Both the position numbers and the translations under genes were made by a program. Under the pieces are notes generated by a model. The model was not told the DNA's origin and ran no database searches. It saw only the letters and a program-made list of their open reading frames with translations. Positions 44,819-54,235 of a stretch of 64,000 bases of DNA are shown here, one piece after another (within the stretch, counting starts at the first letter, position 1; each line of letters opens with the position of its first letter). The stretch lies in contig NZ_BNCM01000001.1 in the NCBI RefSeq assembly GCF_014656475.1, positions 124,001 to 188,000 on the forward strand. Direction: 5' to 3'. This stretch comes from Sinomonas cellulolyticus (GTDB taxonomy: Bacteria > Actinomycetota > Actinomycetes > Actinomycetales > Micrococcaceae).

Positions 44819-47761
44819 CTAGTCGGAGACGGCCGAGTAGGCCACGACGCCGCGGCGCAGCAGGCCGATGGCCTCGTGGCACAGGCGCCTGAGCCGGGGC
44901 TCTGTGCCCGGCACGTCCGCGAGCTGGTCGAGCAGGTCGATGACCTGGCGGACCCAGCGCACGAAGTCCCCGGCAGCGAGCTCGGTGCCGTTCAGGACGT
45001 TCTGGAGCTCGCGCCCGCGCGCCCATTTGTACATGGGCCACACGAGCCCGAAATCCGGTTCCGAGGTGCGCGGGAGCCGGTGCTGCTCCTCGGCGTCCTC
45101 GAGCTGGGACCACTCCCGCAGCACGATGTCCACCGCGACGTCGAGCGAGATGCTGGGCATCTTCGGGGTGAGGCCACGCTCTTCGCGCTTGGCCTGGTAG
45201 ACGAGGATGCTCACGAGCGCGGCCAGCTCAGCGGCGTCGACGTCGTCGAAGGCACCCTTGCGGAGCGAGAGGGCCGTGAGCATGTCCTTGTCGCCGTAGA
45301 TGCGCCGGAGCTGCTGTCCGAACGCCGTGACCGTGGGACCCTCATCGCCCGGCGCAAGGCACCCGTAGGCCTCGAGGACCTCGCAGACGCGGTCGAACGT
45401 CTTGGCGATCGTGTTCGTCCGGCCCTGGATCTGCTCGACGAGACGGTCCGTTTCGCGGCGGAGCTTCATCCAGCGCTCGGCCCACCGTGCGTGGTCCTCC
45501 CGCTCGGCACAGCCGTGGCAGGGATGGGCACGGAGCCGCCGGCGCAGCTCGGTGATGCGCTTCTCGGTGTCCTCGTAGCCGCCGGCGAACGCGAAGTCCC
45601 GGCGGGAGCGGCGCGGCTTCGCGCCGTCGTCGGGCCCCTCGAGGCGGGCGCGTTCGACGGCGTGGCGCAGCGACGCGGCGAGGTCGCGGCGGTCCTTGGG
45701 GCGCTTCGCATCGAAGCTCTTGGGGATGCGGATGCGGGCGATGGGCTCGACCGGGCCCGAGATGTCGTGCAGGCCGATCCGGCGCAGGTTCCTGTCGAAG
45801 GTCAGGACCTGGGGACGCGGTTCGCGCGCATTCGTGTCGGCGTTGAGGACCACTGCACTTCCCGAGAGGCGTCCCTCGCCGATCTCCACGATGTCCCCCG
45901 GGACGAGGCGCGCCAGCGAGTCCACAGTCATGGCGCGTCGCGCGCGCCCGGCGGCCCGTGAGGCGTACTTCTCCGTGTCGCTGAGCTCCTGCCGAATCCG
46001 CGAGTACTCAGCGAAGTCCCCCAGATGGCAGGTCATCGCCTTCTCGTAGCCCGCGAGGGACTCCTCACGGCTCCGGACCTGCCGCGCGAGACCCACGACC
46101 GACCGGTCCGCCTGGAACTGGGCGAAGGAGCTCTCGAGGATGTCCCGGGCACGTTCGCGGCCGAACTGGGCCACCAGATTGATGCTCATGTTGTAGGTGG
46201 GGCGGAAGCTCGAGTTCAGCGGGTACGTGCGGCGTGAGGCGAGCCCGGCGAGGGCCGAGGGATCGAGGCCGGGACGCCACTGGACCACGGCGTGGCCTTC
46301 CACGTCGATCCCGCGCCGGCCCGCGCGCCCGGTCAGCTGGGTGTATTCCCCTGCCGTGATGTCGACGTGTGCCTCGCCGTTGAACTTCTCGAGCTTCTCG
46401 ATGAGCACGCTCTTGGCAGGCATGTTGATGCCGAGCGCGAGCGTCTCGGTGGCGAAGACCACCTTGACCAGGCCGGCGGCGAAGAGCTTCTCGACCGTCT
46501 CCTTGAAGGTGGGCAGGAGGCCAGCGTGATGGGCCGCGAGGCCGCGCGCCAGGCCGTCGCGCCAGCTCCAGAAGCCGAGCACGGGAAGGTCTGCAGGCGG
46601 GATATCGGCAGCCGCGGCTTCGACGACGGCGGCGATCTCGGCCTTCTCGGCAGGGGTCGTGAGGTCCAGGCCAGCGTCCAGGCACTGCTGCACCGCGGCG
46701 TCGCAGCCCGCGCGGGAGAAGATGAAGTCGATTGCCGGCAGGAGGCCGCGGCGCTCGAGCGTCTGCACCATCTGCGGCCGGCTCGCACGGGTTCCCGGCA
46801 GCGCGGGGCCGCCTCCGGCCTGGCCCGCGCGCAGGGACTGCTTCTCGCCGCGCTGGCGCTCCTCGCGCCGTCGCGCGCGGCCGCCGTGTCCGAACCGGCC
46901 GCGGTACAGCTGCTGGGACTCTCGCCGGGAGAGCTGGACCAGCTCGGGGTTCACGGCCGTGAGCTCGGAGACGCTCGCCTCGCCCTCGGGAGCCCTGCTC
47001 GGCTCGGCTTCCGCTCCCGCGCCGTCGTGGTCATGGACGTCGGCCAGCGCCTCGAACTGCTGGCGGGTGGAGAACAGGTCCACGAGCTGCCGCCCGACGA
47101 GCACGTGCTGCCACAGGGGCACGGGACGGTGCTCGGAGACGATGATGTCGGTCTCGCCCCGGACCGTGTCGAGCCAGGCCCCGAACTCCTCGGCGTTGGA
47201 GACGGTCGCGCTCAGCGAGACGACGCGGACGTCGCGGGGAAGGTGGATGATCACTTCTTCCCACACTGCCCCGCGGAATCGGTCCGCAAGGTAGTGGACC
47301 TCGTCCATTACCACATAGCCCAGCCCAGCGAGGGTGTCGGAGTCCGCGTACAGCATGTTCCGCAGGACCTCGGTGGTCATGACGACGATGGGGGCCTCTC
47401 CGTTGACCGTCGTGTCCCCGGTGAGGAGGCCCACGTGCTCGGCCCCGTGGACGGCGACGAGCTCGTTGTACTTCTGGTTGGAGAGCGCCTTGATCGGTGT
47501 CGTGTAGAAGGCCTTGAGGCCCTGACGGAGGGCCAGGTGGATCGCGAACTCCCCCACGATGGTCTTCCCGGCGCCCGTCGGCGCGGCAACGAGGACTCCC
47601 CGGCCGGCCTCGAGCGCGCGGCAGGCCTCGAGCTGAAACTCGTCCAGGGGGAAATCGACCGTGGCGGCGAAGGCGCCGAGTTCGGTCTTGGCCAGGGCCC
47701 TGCGCCTCGCATCCGCCGCATAGCGTTCGGCGGGTGACATGCTCTCGGCGGGGCTGGACAT
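44819..47761 (-). CDS. helY: Ski2-like DEAD/DEAH-box RNA helicase HelY
   Basis: A 980-aa superfamily 2 helicase. Motifs: Q-like FPLDEFQLEACRALE, Walker A APTGAGKT, TTPIKALSNQKY, DEVHYL, SLSATVSN, and QLTGRAGRRGID in the second RecA domain. The middle insertion (Glu/Arg-rich, about 245-330) and the long C-terminal winged-helix/helical region with four Cys around CHGCAEREDH are as in actinobacterial HelY. It probably remodels or unwinds RNA. It follows tatC (27 nt) as in mycobacteria, yet TAGGCT sits 6 nt before ATG 47761, giving it its own leaderless promoter. Confidence 0.94.
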   Translation of the reverse strand: MSSPAESMSPAERYAADARRRALAKTELGAFAATVDFPLDEFQLEACRALEAGRGVLVAAPTGAGKTIVGEFAIHLALRQGLKAFYTTPIKALSNQKYNELVAVHGAEHVGLLTGDTTVNGEAPIVVMTTEVLRNMLYADSDTLAGLGYVVMDEVHYLADRFRGAVWEEVIIHLPRDVRVVSLSATVSNAEEFGAWLDTVRGETDIIVSEHRPVPLWQHVLVGRQLVDLFSTRQQFEALADVHDHDGAGAEAEPSRAPEGEASVSELTAVNPELVQLSRRESQQLYRGRFGHGGRARRREERQRGEKQSLRAGQAGGGPALPGTRASRPQMVQTLERRGLLPAIDFIFSRAGCDAAVQQCLDAGLDLTTPAEKAEIAAVVEAAAADIPPADLPVLGFWSWRDGLARGLAAHHAGLLPTFKETVEKLFAAGLVKVVFATETLALGINMPAKSVLIEKLEKFNGEAHVDITAGEYTQLTGRAGRRGIDVEGHAVVQWRPGLDPSALAGLASRRTYPLNSSFRPTYNMSINLVAQFGRERARDILESSFAQFQADRSVVGLARQVRSREESLAGYEKAMTCHLGDFAEYSRIRQELSDTEKYASRAAGRARRAMTVDSLARLVPGDIVEIGEGRLSGSAVVLNADTNAREPRPQVLTFDRNLRRIGLHDISGPVEPIARIRIPKSFDAKRPKDRRDLAASLRHAVERARLEGPDDGAKPRRSRRDFAFAGGYEDTEKRITELRRRLRAHPCHGCAEREDHARWAERWMKLRRETDRLVEQIQGRTNTIAKTFDRVCEVLEAYGCLAPGDEGPTVTAFGQQLRRIYGDKDMLTALSLRKGAFDDVDAAELAALVSILVYQAKREERGLTPKMPSISLDVAVDIVLREWSQLEDAEEQHRLPRTSEPDFGLVWPMYKWARGRELQNVLNGTELAAGDFVRWVRQVIDLLDQLADVPGTEPRLRRLCHEAIGLLRRGVVAYSAVSD

Positions 47762-47767
47762 GTCCCC

Positions 47768-47773
47768 AGCCTA
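47768..47773 (-). promoter_or_regulatory. -10 element (TAGGCT), leaderless helY promoter
   Basis: TAGGCT ends 6 nt before ATG 47761, within the 27-nt tatC-helY gap. Confidence 0.55.
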
Positions 47774-47788
47774 GTCCCCGCGTCTGGC

Positions 47789-48625
47789 TCAGAGGTTCTC
47801 GAGGTCCGCCTGCGAGGTCGGGGTGTCAGCCGTCGCATCCGTCTCCGCGGTGAGCTGCGCGGTGCGCCGTGCACGACGGCGGTCGTTGAGGATGCAGATC
47901 CCGATGGCCGCGAAGAACAGTGCCAGCAACGGCACCGCGAGCATGAACATGGAGATCGCATCGGCGCCGGGCGCGGCCACAGCTGCCAGCACGAACACGA
48001 GGAAGACCGTGATGCGCCACGCCTTGAGGATGGTCTTCCCGGCCAGGAGCCCGGCCATGTTCACCGCGACGAGGATGACCGGCACGAGGAACGCGATGCC
48101 GAGGAACAGGAACATGTGCGTGACGAAGTCCACGTACTCGCGCCCGTCGATGATGTTCGAGAAGCCGGAGGGGGTGAACTGCGTCAGTGCCCTCACGACC
48201 TGGGGCGTGACGAGCCATCCGACCCAGATGCCTGCGAGGAACAGCGGCACCGCGGCGAGCATGAAGCCCAGCGTGTACCGCTTCTCCTTCGAGGTCAGGC
48301 CCGGCATGATGAACGCCCACACCTGGTAGATCCAGACGGGGCTCGAGATGACGAGCCCGATCTGGATCGCGAGCTGGAGCTTGAAGTCGAAGGGCGACGC
48401 GATCGTGGAGAAGTTGATCGAGGACGTGCCGCCCGTCATGTTCGAGATGTTCTCGACGGGCCTCTCGAGTTCCTTCAGGAAGGGGTCGTAGAGGAACCAT
48501 CCGCCGATCGCTCCGAGGGCCACGCCGATCGCGGACTTGATGAGCCGGTTCTTGAGCTCCCTGAGGTGCTCGAGGAGCGGCATCCGCCCCTCGGGGTTGG
48601 CCTTCCTCCCCTTGGCGGTGGCCAC
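47789..48625 (-). CDS. tatC: Sec-independent protein translocase TatC
   Basis: A 278-aa membrane protein with six transmembrane helices that recognises twin-arginine signals and exports folded proteins. Conserved blocks are MPLLEHLRELKNRLIKSAIG, FKLQLAIQIGLVISSPVWIYQVWAFIMPGLTSKEKRY, and FLGIAFLVPVILVAVNMAGLL; the E in LLEHLRELK and the cytoplasmic loops form the signal-binding site. It begins 1 nt after tatA. A candidate client is the Tat-type arylsulfotransferase in this window. Confidence 0.95.
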   Translation of the reverse strand: MATAKGRKANPEGRMPLLEHLRELKNRLIKSAIGVALGAIGGWFLYDPFLKELERPVENISNMTGGTSSINFSTIASPFDFKLQLAIQIGLVISSPVWIYQVWAFIMPGLTSKEKRYTLGFMLAAVPLFLAGIWVGWLVTPQVVRALTQFTPSGFSNIIDGREYVDFVTHMFLFLGIAFLVPVILVAVNMAGLLAGKTILKAWRITVFLVFVLAAVAAPGADAISMFMLAVPLLALFFAAIGICILNDRRRARRTAQLTAETDATADTPTSQADLENL

Positions 48626-48626
48626 C

Positions 48627-48905
48627 TCAGGCGCGCGAGGAAGGACCAGCGCTGCCGTCGGCCCGGTCAGTGCCCTTCGGGGGAATGACCTTGCCCTCGA
48701 CGGGCTGCTCGCGGTCGGCCTCGGAGGACTGCGACGACGGCGTGTCCTTGCCGTCGTTCTTCATCTCCTTGACCTCGGACTTGAGGATGCGCATGGACTG
48801 CCCGAGCGCACGGGCCATCGCAGGCAGCTTGGGCGCGGCGAAGAGGAGCAGCGCAACAATGATGATGATGACGATGGGCCAGGGGCCATCGAAGAGTCGT
48901 CCCAC
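48627..48905 (-). CDS. tatA: Twin-arginine translocase subunit TatA
   Basis: A 92-aa pore-forming subunit. One short transmembrane helix (about 10-24, [20 protein letters not shown]) with the FxxPKLP hinge is followed by the amphipathic helix [20 protein letters not shown] and a charged, disordered tail. ATG 48905 has GGAAAGG... upstream (GAAAGGATTCCCCGTGGGACG: AAAGGA about 12 nt away). Operon with tatC and probably the preceding small membrane protein. Confidence 0.93.
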   Translation of the reverse strand: MGRLFDGPWPIVIIIIVALLLFAAPKLPAMARALGQSMRILKSEVKEMKNDGKDTPSSQSSEADREQPVEGKVIPPKGTDRADGSAGPSSRA

Positions 48906-48930
48906 GGGGAATCCTTTCGTTGCTACAAGT

Positions 48931-49311
48931 CTAGTTGAGGCCGAGGTCGCGGAGAGACTGCATCTGGCCCCGCTCGCGCCTTCGCGCGACGCGTCGGTCC
49001 CGCCGGGCCAGCCTCCGCCGCTCGCGGCCGTCCTCGTACTCCCGGCGCATGCGCGCAGGATCGGCGAACACCGCGCCCCCTGGACGTCCCGCAGGAGCGG
49101 CTGGACCGTCGTCGTGCACGGACGGGGCGCCGTCCGCCGCGACGCCGGCCATTTCAGGTCCGGTCCGCACCGTCACCTGCTCGAGCGCCTCACCAGCACC
49201 GCGCACGAGCGCGGCGCCCTTGCGGAACAGATACAGCGCACCGAGCAGGAGCACTGCGAGAGCGCAGGCGCCCAGCGCCACCCAGATGAGGATCCACGAC
49301 CACCACGGCAC
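48931..49311 (-). CDS. Small single-pass membrane protein between pafBC and tatA
   Basis: A 126-aa protein with one N-terminal helix (about 4-27, [27 protein letters not shown]), an amphipathic segment, an Ala/Pro-rich linker and a highly basic C terminus with [19 protein letters not shown] (about 98-116). The basic tail could bind nucleic acid or acidic lipids. GTG 49311 follows TAGGCT by 7 nt; the longer open frame is antisense/other-frame to pafBC. No family recognised; mycobacteria have no gene here. Confidence 0.7.
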   Translation of the reverse strand: MPWWSWILIWVALGACALAVLLLGALYLFRKGAALVRGAGEALEQVTVRTGPEMAGVAADGAPSVHDDGPAAPAGRPGGAVFADPARMRREYEDGRERRRLARRDRRVARRRERGQMQSLRDLGLN

Positions 49312-49318
49312 GCCTGCC

Positions 49319-49324
49319 AGCCTA
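49319..49324 (-). promoter_or_regulatory. -10 element (TAGGCT), leaderless start of small membrane protein gene
   Basis: TAGGCT ends 7 nt before GTG 49311, overlapping the end of pafBC. Confidence 0.5.
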
Positions 49325-51313
49325 GCGGGTGCTGGAGGGGCCCGAGTACGCGGAGAGCGCACGCACGAGCCACCCTCGGCACGCCTCCACGGCCTGCGGC
49401 GGCCCCTCCAGGGCGGCCGCTCCCCCGAATGGAGCGAGGAACGAGGGCAGCCAGTTGAGGTCGGCCACGCGCAGCCGCACACGGCGGCTGCCGTCGGCCA
49501 GATCGCGCCCGTCCTGGGAGTCGAAGCTGGTCTCCGCCCATCGCGCCTCAGGGGCGAGACGCACCATGACGTCGAGATCGCCCGGTCCGCCCATGAACGA
49601 GGTGTCGGCTCCCCGGTCGATCTCCGGGGGAAGGGGCACCGGATCGCCCTCCTCGGCCGTGAGGATCCTGTCCACGCGGAAGATCCGGCGCCCACGGGCC
49701 CGGTGGCAGAAGCTGTTGACGTACCAGCGGTCGGCATCGGAGAAGATCCCCAGCGGAGTGATGAGCCGCTCGGTCACCTCGTCCTTGGTGGTGTTCAGGT
49801 ACTGCAGCCGGACGGTGCTCCCCGATGCGGCGGCGGCGGCGAGCATCGGGAGCAGCTCTGCGTTGCGCTGAGGCTCCGAGCGCACATCGACCTGCGGGAG
49901 GCCGCGGCGGCCCTCCACGGTGCTCGCCCCGACGCGGTCTGCGAGCCGCAGCAGCGCGGGGGCCGACTCGCGCGGGGCGAGGGGCAGGAGGGCCTTGAGG
50001 CCCAGCTGGAGCGCCACTGCCTCCCCGGGGGAGAGCCTCTTGGGCCTGGAGAGTTCCTCGGCGTTGGCCAGGGTCACGACGCCGTCGTCCTCCCGGACGT
50101 CGATGTAGCTCTGGAAGCCCGCCGAATCGATGGGTCCGGCCTCGGCGAGGAGCTCCAGCTCCTGGCGGACGCGTCGCGGCGTGATGCCGAACCGTTCGGC
50201 GATGGCGTCGACGGTGACCGGTCCCGCGACGAGGAAGGGCACGAGGTCCATGAGGCGCTCGAGCCTTTCGGAGCCGGAGGTGACCCGGCGCGCCTCCTGC
50301 TTCGTCTGCTCCTCGGCGGCACCGGGCGTGCCCAGAGCGGCCAGCGCGCCGCGCAGCAGCCCGGCGACGGCGTCTGCCAGCTCGGGCGGGTCCAGGACCG
50401 CAACCGCGTCACCGAACCCGGCGAGCCGCTCGGCGGCAACGCCGAGGTTGCGGAACGCGAACGTGCCTTCGTCGAACCCATCGCCGGCTCCCGACGGCTT
50501 CCACTCCCGGCGGAGGTCCAAGGCGCGCCCTTCCGCGATCCGCAGCGTCGCAATCTGCTCGGGAAGCTCGTCGAGCCCGTTGAGGGCCTCATGCACGGCG
50601 CCTTCGCCTGGCGGGTCGAAGGCGTCCGGCGCGCCGATCTCCACACCGCCCCGTACGCGCGAGAGCCGGAACACGCGCAGTGCCCCGCGGTCCACGTCGT
50701 GGCCTGCGAGATACCACTGCCCGTAGCGCTGGCCCAGGCCCCATGGCTGGACATGCCGACGCCGGGTCTCGCCTGTGCTCGTGGCGTGGTAGTCGAACGT
50801 GACCTCCGCACCTCGGGTGGCGGCGTCTGAGAACGCCGTCCAATGGGGGTCGAGCCGTACCCGCGGCTGGACCTGGGACGGCGGGGTCTCCGGCAGCGCG
50901 CCCGCGGCCTCGAGACGCCGCAGGGCCCGCTGCGCGTCAGCACCGGCCACGGCGTCGTCGCACGCGAGGGCGGCGAGGGCCAGCCACGTGGCCTCCTCGG
51001 GCGTGAACTCCTGCGGTGGGAGCCGGAAGCCCTTGGGGTCGATCCGGTATTTCGGGACCTCTTGGTCGCTGTCCCAGCGCTCGAACCCGAGCTCCTCGAG
51101 GATCACCGCGCCCATGGCGCGCAGGTCGGCCTTGTCCCGCTCGAACTTGCGGAGCACCGCGGCGGTCTCGGGATCGTTCTCATCGGCCGTCTGTCCGAAG
51201 GCGATGGGATGCTCGTAGACGTCCCTCAGGATCCTGTCCCTCGACAGCCCCAGCTCGGTATGGAGCAGTGCAATGAGGAGGTTCAGGAGCCGGGACGTCT
51301 TCGCTTCGGACAC
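49322..51313 (-). CDS. pafBC: PafB-PafC fused WYL-domain transcriptional regulator
   Basis: A 663-aa tandem regulator. Each half has a winged helix plus a WYL domain: half 1 HTH at about 5-75 and WYL-type strands with QRYGQWYLAGHDVDRGALRVFRLSRV (about 190-215); half 2 HTH at about 350-410 (MDLVPFLVAGPVTVDAIAERFGITPRRVRQELELLAEAG) and SDADRWYVNSFCHRARGRRIFRVDRI. Mycobacteria have separate pafB and pafC; the fused form is known from Arthrobacter. PafBC activates the LexA-independent DNA-damage regulon, with RecA among the targets, probably sensing single-stranded DNA. GTG 51313 follows TAGCCT by 7 nt; a terminator separates it from fkpA. Confidence 0.92.
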   Translation of the reverse strand: MSEAKTSRLLNLLIALLHTELGLSRDRILRDVYEHPIAFGQTADENDPETAAVLRKFERDKADLRAMGAVILEELGFERWDSDQEVPKYRIDPKGFRLPPQEFTPEEATWLALAALACDDAVAGADAQRALRRLEAAGALPETPPSQVQPRVRLDPHWTAFSDAATRGAEVTFDYHATSTGETRRRHVQPWGLGQRYGQWYLAGHDVDRGALRVFRLSRVRGGVEIGAPDAFDPPGEGAVHEALNGLDELPEQIATLRIAEGRALDLRREWKPSGAGDGFDEGTFAFRNLGVAAERLAGFGDAVAVLDPPELADAVAGLLRGALAALGTPGAAEEQTKQEARRVTSGSERLERLMDLVPFLVAGPVTVDAIAERFGITPRRVRQELELLAEAGPIDSAGFQSYIDVREDDGVVTLANAEELSRPKRLSPGEAVALQLGLKALLPLAPRESAPALLRLADRVGASTVEGRRGLPQVDVRSEPQRNAELLPMLAAAAASGSTVRLQYLNTTKDEVTERLITPLGIFSDADRWYVNSFCHRARGRRIFRVDRILTAEEGDPVPLPPEIDRGADTSFMGGPGDLDVMVRLAPEARWAETSFDSQDGRDLADGSRRVRLRVADLNWLPSFLAPFGGAAALEGPPQAVEACRGWLVRALSAYSGPSSTR

Positions 51314-51320
51314 AGTCAGC

Positions 51321-51326
51321 AGGCTA
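51321..51326 (-). promoter_or_regulatory. -10 element (TAGCCT), leaderless pafBC promoter
   Basis: TAGCCT ends 7 nt before GTG 51313 and lies between pafBC and the upstream terminator. Confidence 0.6.
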
Positions 51327-51351
51327 TCGGCAAATCGGCGGCGGTGATGCG

Positions 51352-51389
51352 GACGGGCGGCGGGCAGCATGCGCTGCCCGCCGCCCGTC
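51352..51389 (-). terminator. Hairpin terminator after FKBP genes
   Basis: A perfect 17-bp stem (51352-51368 with 51373-51389) with an ATGC loop follows the FKBP stop at 51407 and precedes the pafBC promoter. Confidence 0.8.
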
Positions 51390-51406
51390 GTCGTGCGTGG
51401 TGGGAC

Positions 51407-51802
51407 TCAGCGGACGCCGACGAGGTCCACCACGAAGATGAGCGCCTCGTTCGGCTTGATTGCCCCGCCCGCGCCGCGCGAGCCGTACGCGAGCTCGGAG
51501 GGGATCTCGAGGCGTCGGCGGCCGCCGACCTTCATGCCGAGCAGGCCCTGGTCCCAGCCCTGGATGACCTGTCCCACACCGACACGGAAGTCGAGCGGGG
51601 TGCCGCGGTTCCACGAGGAGTCGAACTCCTCACCCGTGGACCAGGCCACGCCGACGTAGTGGGTCGAGACGGTGTCCCCCGCGGTGGCTTCCCGGCCGTC
51701 GCCCTCGATGAGGTCGATGACCTTCAGCTCGGTGGGAACGTCGCCCTCGGGGAACTCGATCTCGGGCTTCTGGCGGTCGTACTGGCGCTGTCCGAAGGAC
51801 AT
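51407..51802 (-). CDS. FKBP-type peptidyl-prolyl isomerase (cytoplasmic)
   Basis: A 131-aa single FKBP domain (about 22-131) that speeds cis-trans proline isomerisation. Motifs: DTVSTHYVGVAWSTGEEFDSSWNRGTPLDF, VGQVIQGWDQGLLGMKVGGRRRLEIPSELAYG, ALIFVVDLV; active-site Tyr, Asp, Phe, Val, Ile and Trp are conserved. No signal peptide. It lies 45 nt after the FKBP lipoprotein gene and forms the end of that operon. Confidence 0.95.
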   Translation of the reverse strand: MSFGQRQYDRQKPEIEFPEGDVPTELKVIDLIEGDGREATAGDTVSTHYVGVAWSTGEEFDSSWNRGTPLDFRVGVGQVIQGWDQGLLGMKVGGRRRLEIPSELAYGSRGAGGAIKPNEALIFVVDLVGVR

Positions 51803-51847
51803 GGGGCCTCCTGATGGGGTGGTGCGGTTACCTGACGCGAGGCAACA

Positions 51848-52777
51848 CTACTTGACGCCGAGGATGTCGACGACGAACACGAGGTCGCCCTTCGCCTTCC
51901 CCTGGCCCTGGTCGCCATAGGCCTGGGCCGCCGGGATGACAAGCAGTACTCGGGAGCCGACGGTCTTGCCGGCCAGTCCCTTAGTCCAGCCGGGGATGAC
52001 TCCCTGGAGGCTGAACGTCGCGGGCTGGCCGCGGTCGTAGCTCGAGTCGAACTTCGTGCCGTCCGAGAGGTTCACGCCGACGTAGTTCGCCACGATGGTG
52101 TCGGTCTCCTTGACCTTGTCCCCGTGGCCCGTGATGAGGTCCTGCGCCACCACGTCGGTGGGCTTGTTGGCGCCCTTGACGTCGATCTGCGGAACACCCT
52201 TGTCATCCGTCGTGACCTTCGGCAGGCCTGCCGGCAGGTTCGTCACGGCGTCCCCCTCAGGCTTGGTGAGGGGCTGGACGGTGTCCTTGACCGAGAGGAT
52301 CTTGATCACGAGCAGCGTCGACGCGGCGGACTCGGGGTCCTCGCTCGTGGGCTGGGCCGGGGTCGCGTACGCGACGTAGGAGCCGACCTTGGCGCCGACC
52401 AGGCCGTTGTAGACCACCGCGCTGCCCTGCTTCAGCTGGTCGCTGAGCTCGACCTTCTCCGAGGTTCCCTTGCTGAAGGTGTCCTCGAGAACGGAGCCGT
52501 CCGCACCGTTGAGCGCCACGTAGCCGATCTCGACGGTCTGACCCGCCTTCGCGGCGTCGCCGTTGCCCTCCTGGAGCATCTTGAAGGTCTCATCCTTCAC
52601 CGACAGCGGCTTCGGGAAGTCGACCGTGGGGGCCTTGTCGCCCGGGGTCACCTTGAGCTGGTCGAGCGCGGCCACCTGGCCGGCGTTTGACGGCGTCGGG
52701 GCCGACGGCGCGGGAGAGCTTCCGCAGCCGGCCACAAACAGGGCAAGCGGCAGCAGCAGGGCGAGGAGACGGCGCAC
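51848..52777 (-). CDS. FKBP-type peptidyl-prolyl isomerase lipoprotein, two FKBP domains
   Basis: A 309-aa exported lipoprotein: signal and lipobox ALLLPLALFVAGC (Cys18). A first, divergent FKBP-like domain is at about 75-165 and lacks several active-site residues; the second at about 215-309 (DTIVANYVGVNLSDGTKFDSSYDRGQPATF, QGVIPGWTKGLAGKTVGSRVLLVIPAAQAYG, DLVFVVDILGVK) is complete. It probably helps fold proteins at the outer face of the membrane. It lies 78 nt after pafA. Confidence 0.93.
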   Translation of the reverse strand: MRRLLALLLPLALFVAGCGSSPAPSAPTPSNAGQVAALDQLKVTPGDKAPTVDFPKPLSVKDETFKMLQEGNGDAAKAGQTVEIGYVALNGADGSVLEDTFSKGTSEKVELSDQLKQGSAVVYNGLVGAKVGSYVAYATPAQPTSEDPESAASTLLVIKILSVKDTVQPLTKPEGDAVTNLPAGLPKVTTDDKGVPQIDVKGANKPTDVVAQDLITGHGDKVKETDTIVANYVGVNLSDGTKFDSSYDRGQPATFSLQGVIPGWTKGLAGKTVGSRVLLVIPAAQAYGDQGQGKAKGDLVFVVDILGVK

Positions 52778-52855
52778 TGGTCAACTTCCTGTGGGGGATC
52801 CCGCCACGCGGCGTGGCGGCGGACTGCCCGAAAGGGCCTAAAGCAGGGTACCCGG

Positions 52856-54232
52856 TCAGCCTGTGAAGGGCCTGAGGGTATCGAGGAGCTCATCCACCCG
52901 CGGATCCTCATTCGCAAACGGATCCTTGCACAGGATCGTGTGGTGGGCCCGGTCATTGAGCTTGAGGTGCACCCAGTCGACCGTGTAGTCGACCCCGGCC
53001 GCCTGTGCGGCCTTGACGAACCGGCCGCGCAGCCGGGCCCTCGTGCTCTGCGGGGGCGTAGTGGTCGCCTCCGAGATGGCGGCCTCGTCGACCACCCGTG
53101 CGGCCGCGCCGCGGCGCTGGAGCAGGAAGAACAGGCCTCGCTCTGGGCTGATGTCGTGGTACGTGAGGTCCAGCTGGGCTATCCGTGCCGAGTCGAGGTC
53201 CACGCCGTGGGCCTCGCGGTAGCGGTCGATCAGCTTGCCCTTGATCGCCCAGTCCACCTCGGTGTCGATGGCGCGAGTGTCCTGCGACTCGATGGCCTCG
53301 AGGGTACGCTCCCACAGGTCGAGGATGCGCTCGACATGCGGGGTGTGGGCACCGTGGGCAGCGACGAAGTCCTTGGCCTTCTCGAGGTACATCTGCTGGA
53401 GGGCCAGCGCGCTTGACTGCTGGCCGTTGGCCAGGCGCACGGGCGCCTTGCCCGTGAGGTCGTGGGAGATCTCGCGGATGCTGCGGATGGGATTTTCCAT
53501 CCTGGCATCCCGCATCACGGTGCCGGCCTCGATCATGCGCAGGATGAGGTCAACGGTGCCGACCTTCATCATCGTGGTCGTCTCGGACATGGTCGAGTCG
53601 CCCACGATGACGTGGAGGCGGCGGTAGTGCTCGGCGTCGGCGTGGGGCTCGTCCCGGGTGTTGATGATGGGGCGCGAGCGGGTCGTCGCCGAGGAGAGGC
53701 CCTCCCAGATGTGGTCGGCCCGCTGGGAGAACGCGTAGACAGGACCCTGCGCCGTCCTCAGCACCTTGCCCGCGCCGCACAGGAGCTGCCGCGTGACGAG
53801 GAACGGTATGAGGACCTCCGCGAGGCGCGAGAACTCGGTGCGGCGCGGAATGAGGTAGTTCTCGTGGCTGCCGTAGGAGTTGCCAGCGGTGTCGGTGTTG
53901 TTCTTGAAGAGGTAGACGTGGCCGTCGAACCCCTCCTCGGCGAGCCGGTGCTCCGCCTCGGCGATGAGGTCCACGAGGATGCGCTCCCCCGCCCTGTCGT
54001 GGGCGATGAGCTGGGCGATGTCGTCGCACTCGGCGGTCGCGTACTCGGGGTGGGAGCCCACGTCGAGGTACAGCCGCGAGCCGTTTCCGAGGAAGACGTT
54101 GGACGAGCGGCCCCAGCTGACCACCTTGCGGAAGAGGTACCGCGCCACCTCCTCCGGGGCCAGTGGCCGGCCCTGGGGACTCGAGTAGGCGATGCCGAAC
54201 TCCGTCTCGACCCCATAGATGCGACGATCCAT
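52856..54232 (-). CDS. pafA: Pup ligase PafA
   Basis: A 458-aa carboxylate-amine ligase that joins the C-terminal Glu of Pup to substrate lysines using ATP. The N terminus [18 protein letters not shown] contains the catalytic region with Mg-binding Glu residues and the Asp-containing [18 protein letters not shown] segment; [18 protein letters not shown] and [13 protein letters not shown], and [13 protein letters not shown] are shared with Dop. It lies 3 nt after prcA in the operon. Unlike dop, it lacks the ~40-residue Dop loop after the N-terminal motif. Confidence 0.97.
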   Translation of the reverse strand: MDRRIYGVETEFGIAYSSPQGRPLAPEEVARYLFRKVVSWGRSSNVFLGNGSRLYLDVGSHPEYATAECDDIAQLIAHDRAGERILVDLIAEAEHRLAEEGFDGHVYLFKNNTDTAGNSYGSHENYLIPRRTEFSRLAEVLIPFLVTRQLLCGAGKVLRTAQGPVYAFSQRADHIWEGLSSATTRSRPIINTRDEPHADAEHYRRLHVIVGDSTMSETTTMMKVGTVDLILRMIEAGTVMRDARMENPIRSIREISHDLTGKAPVRLANGQQSSALALQQMYLEKAKDFVAAHGAHTPHVERILDLWERTLEAIESQDTRAIDTEVDWAIKGKLIDRYREAHGVDLDSARIAQLDLTYHDISPERGLFFLLQRRGAAARVVDEAAISEATTTPPQSTRARLRGRFVKAAQAAGVDYTVDWVHLKLNDRAHHTILCKDPFANEDPRVDELLDTLRPFTG

Positions 54233-54235
54233 CGC

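Noticed and set aside
46292..47737. 481-aa open frame antisense to helY
   Set aside because: helY motifs on the other strand are complete; the antisense frame has no domain or start signals.
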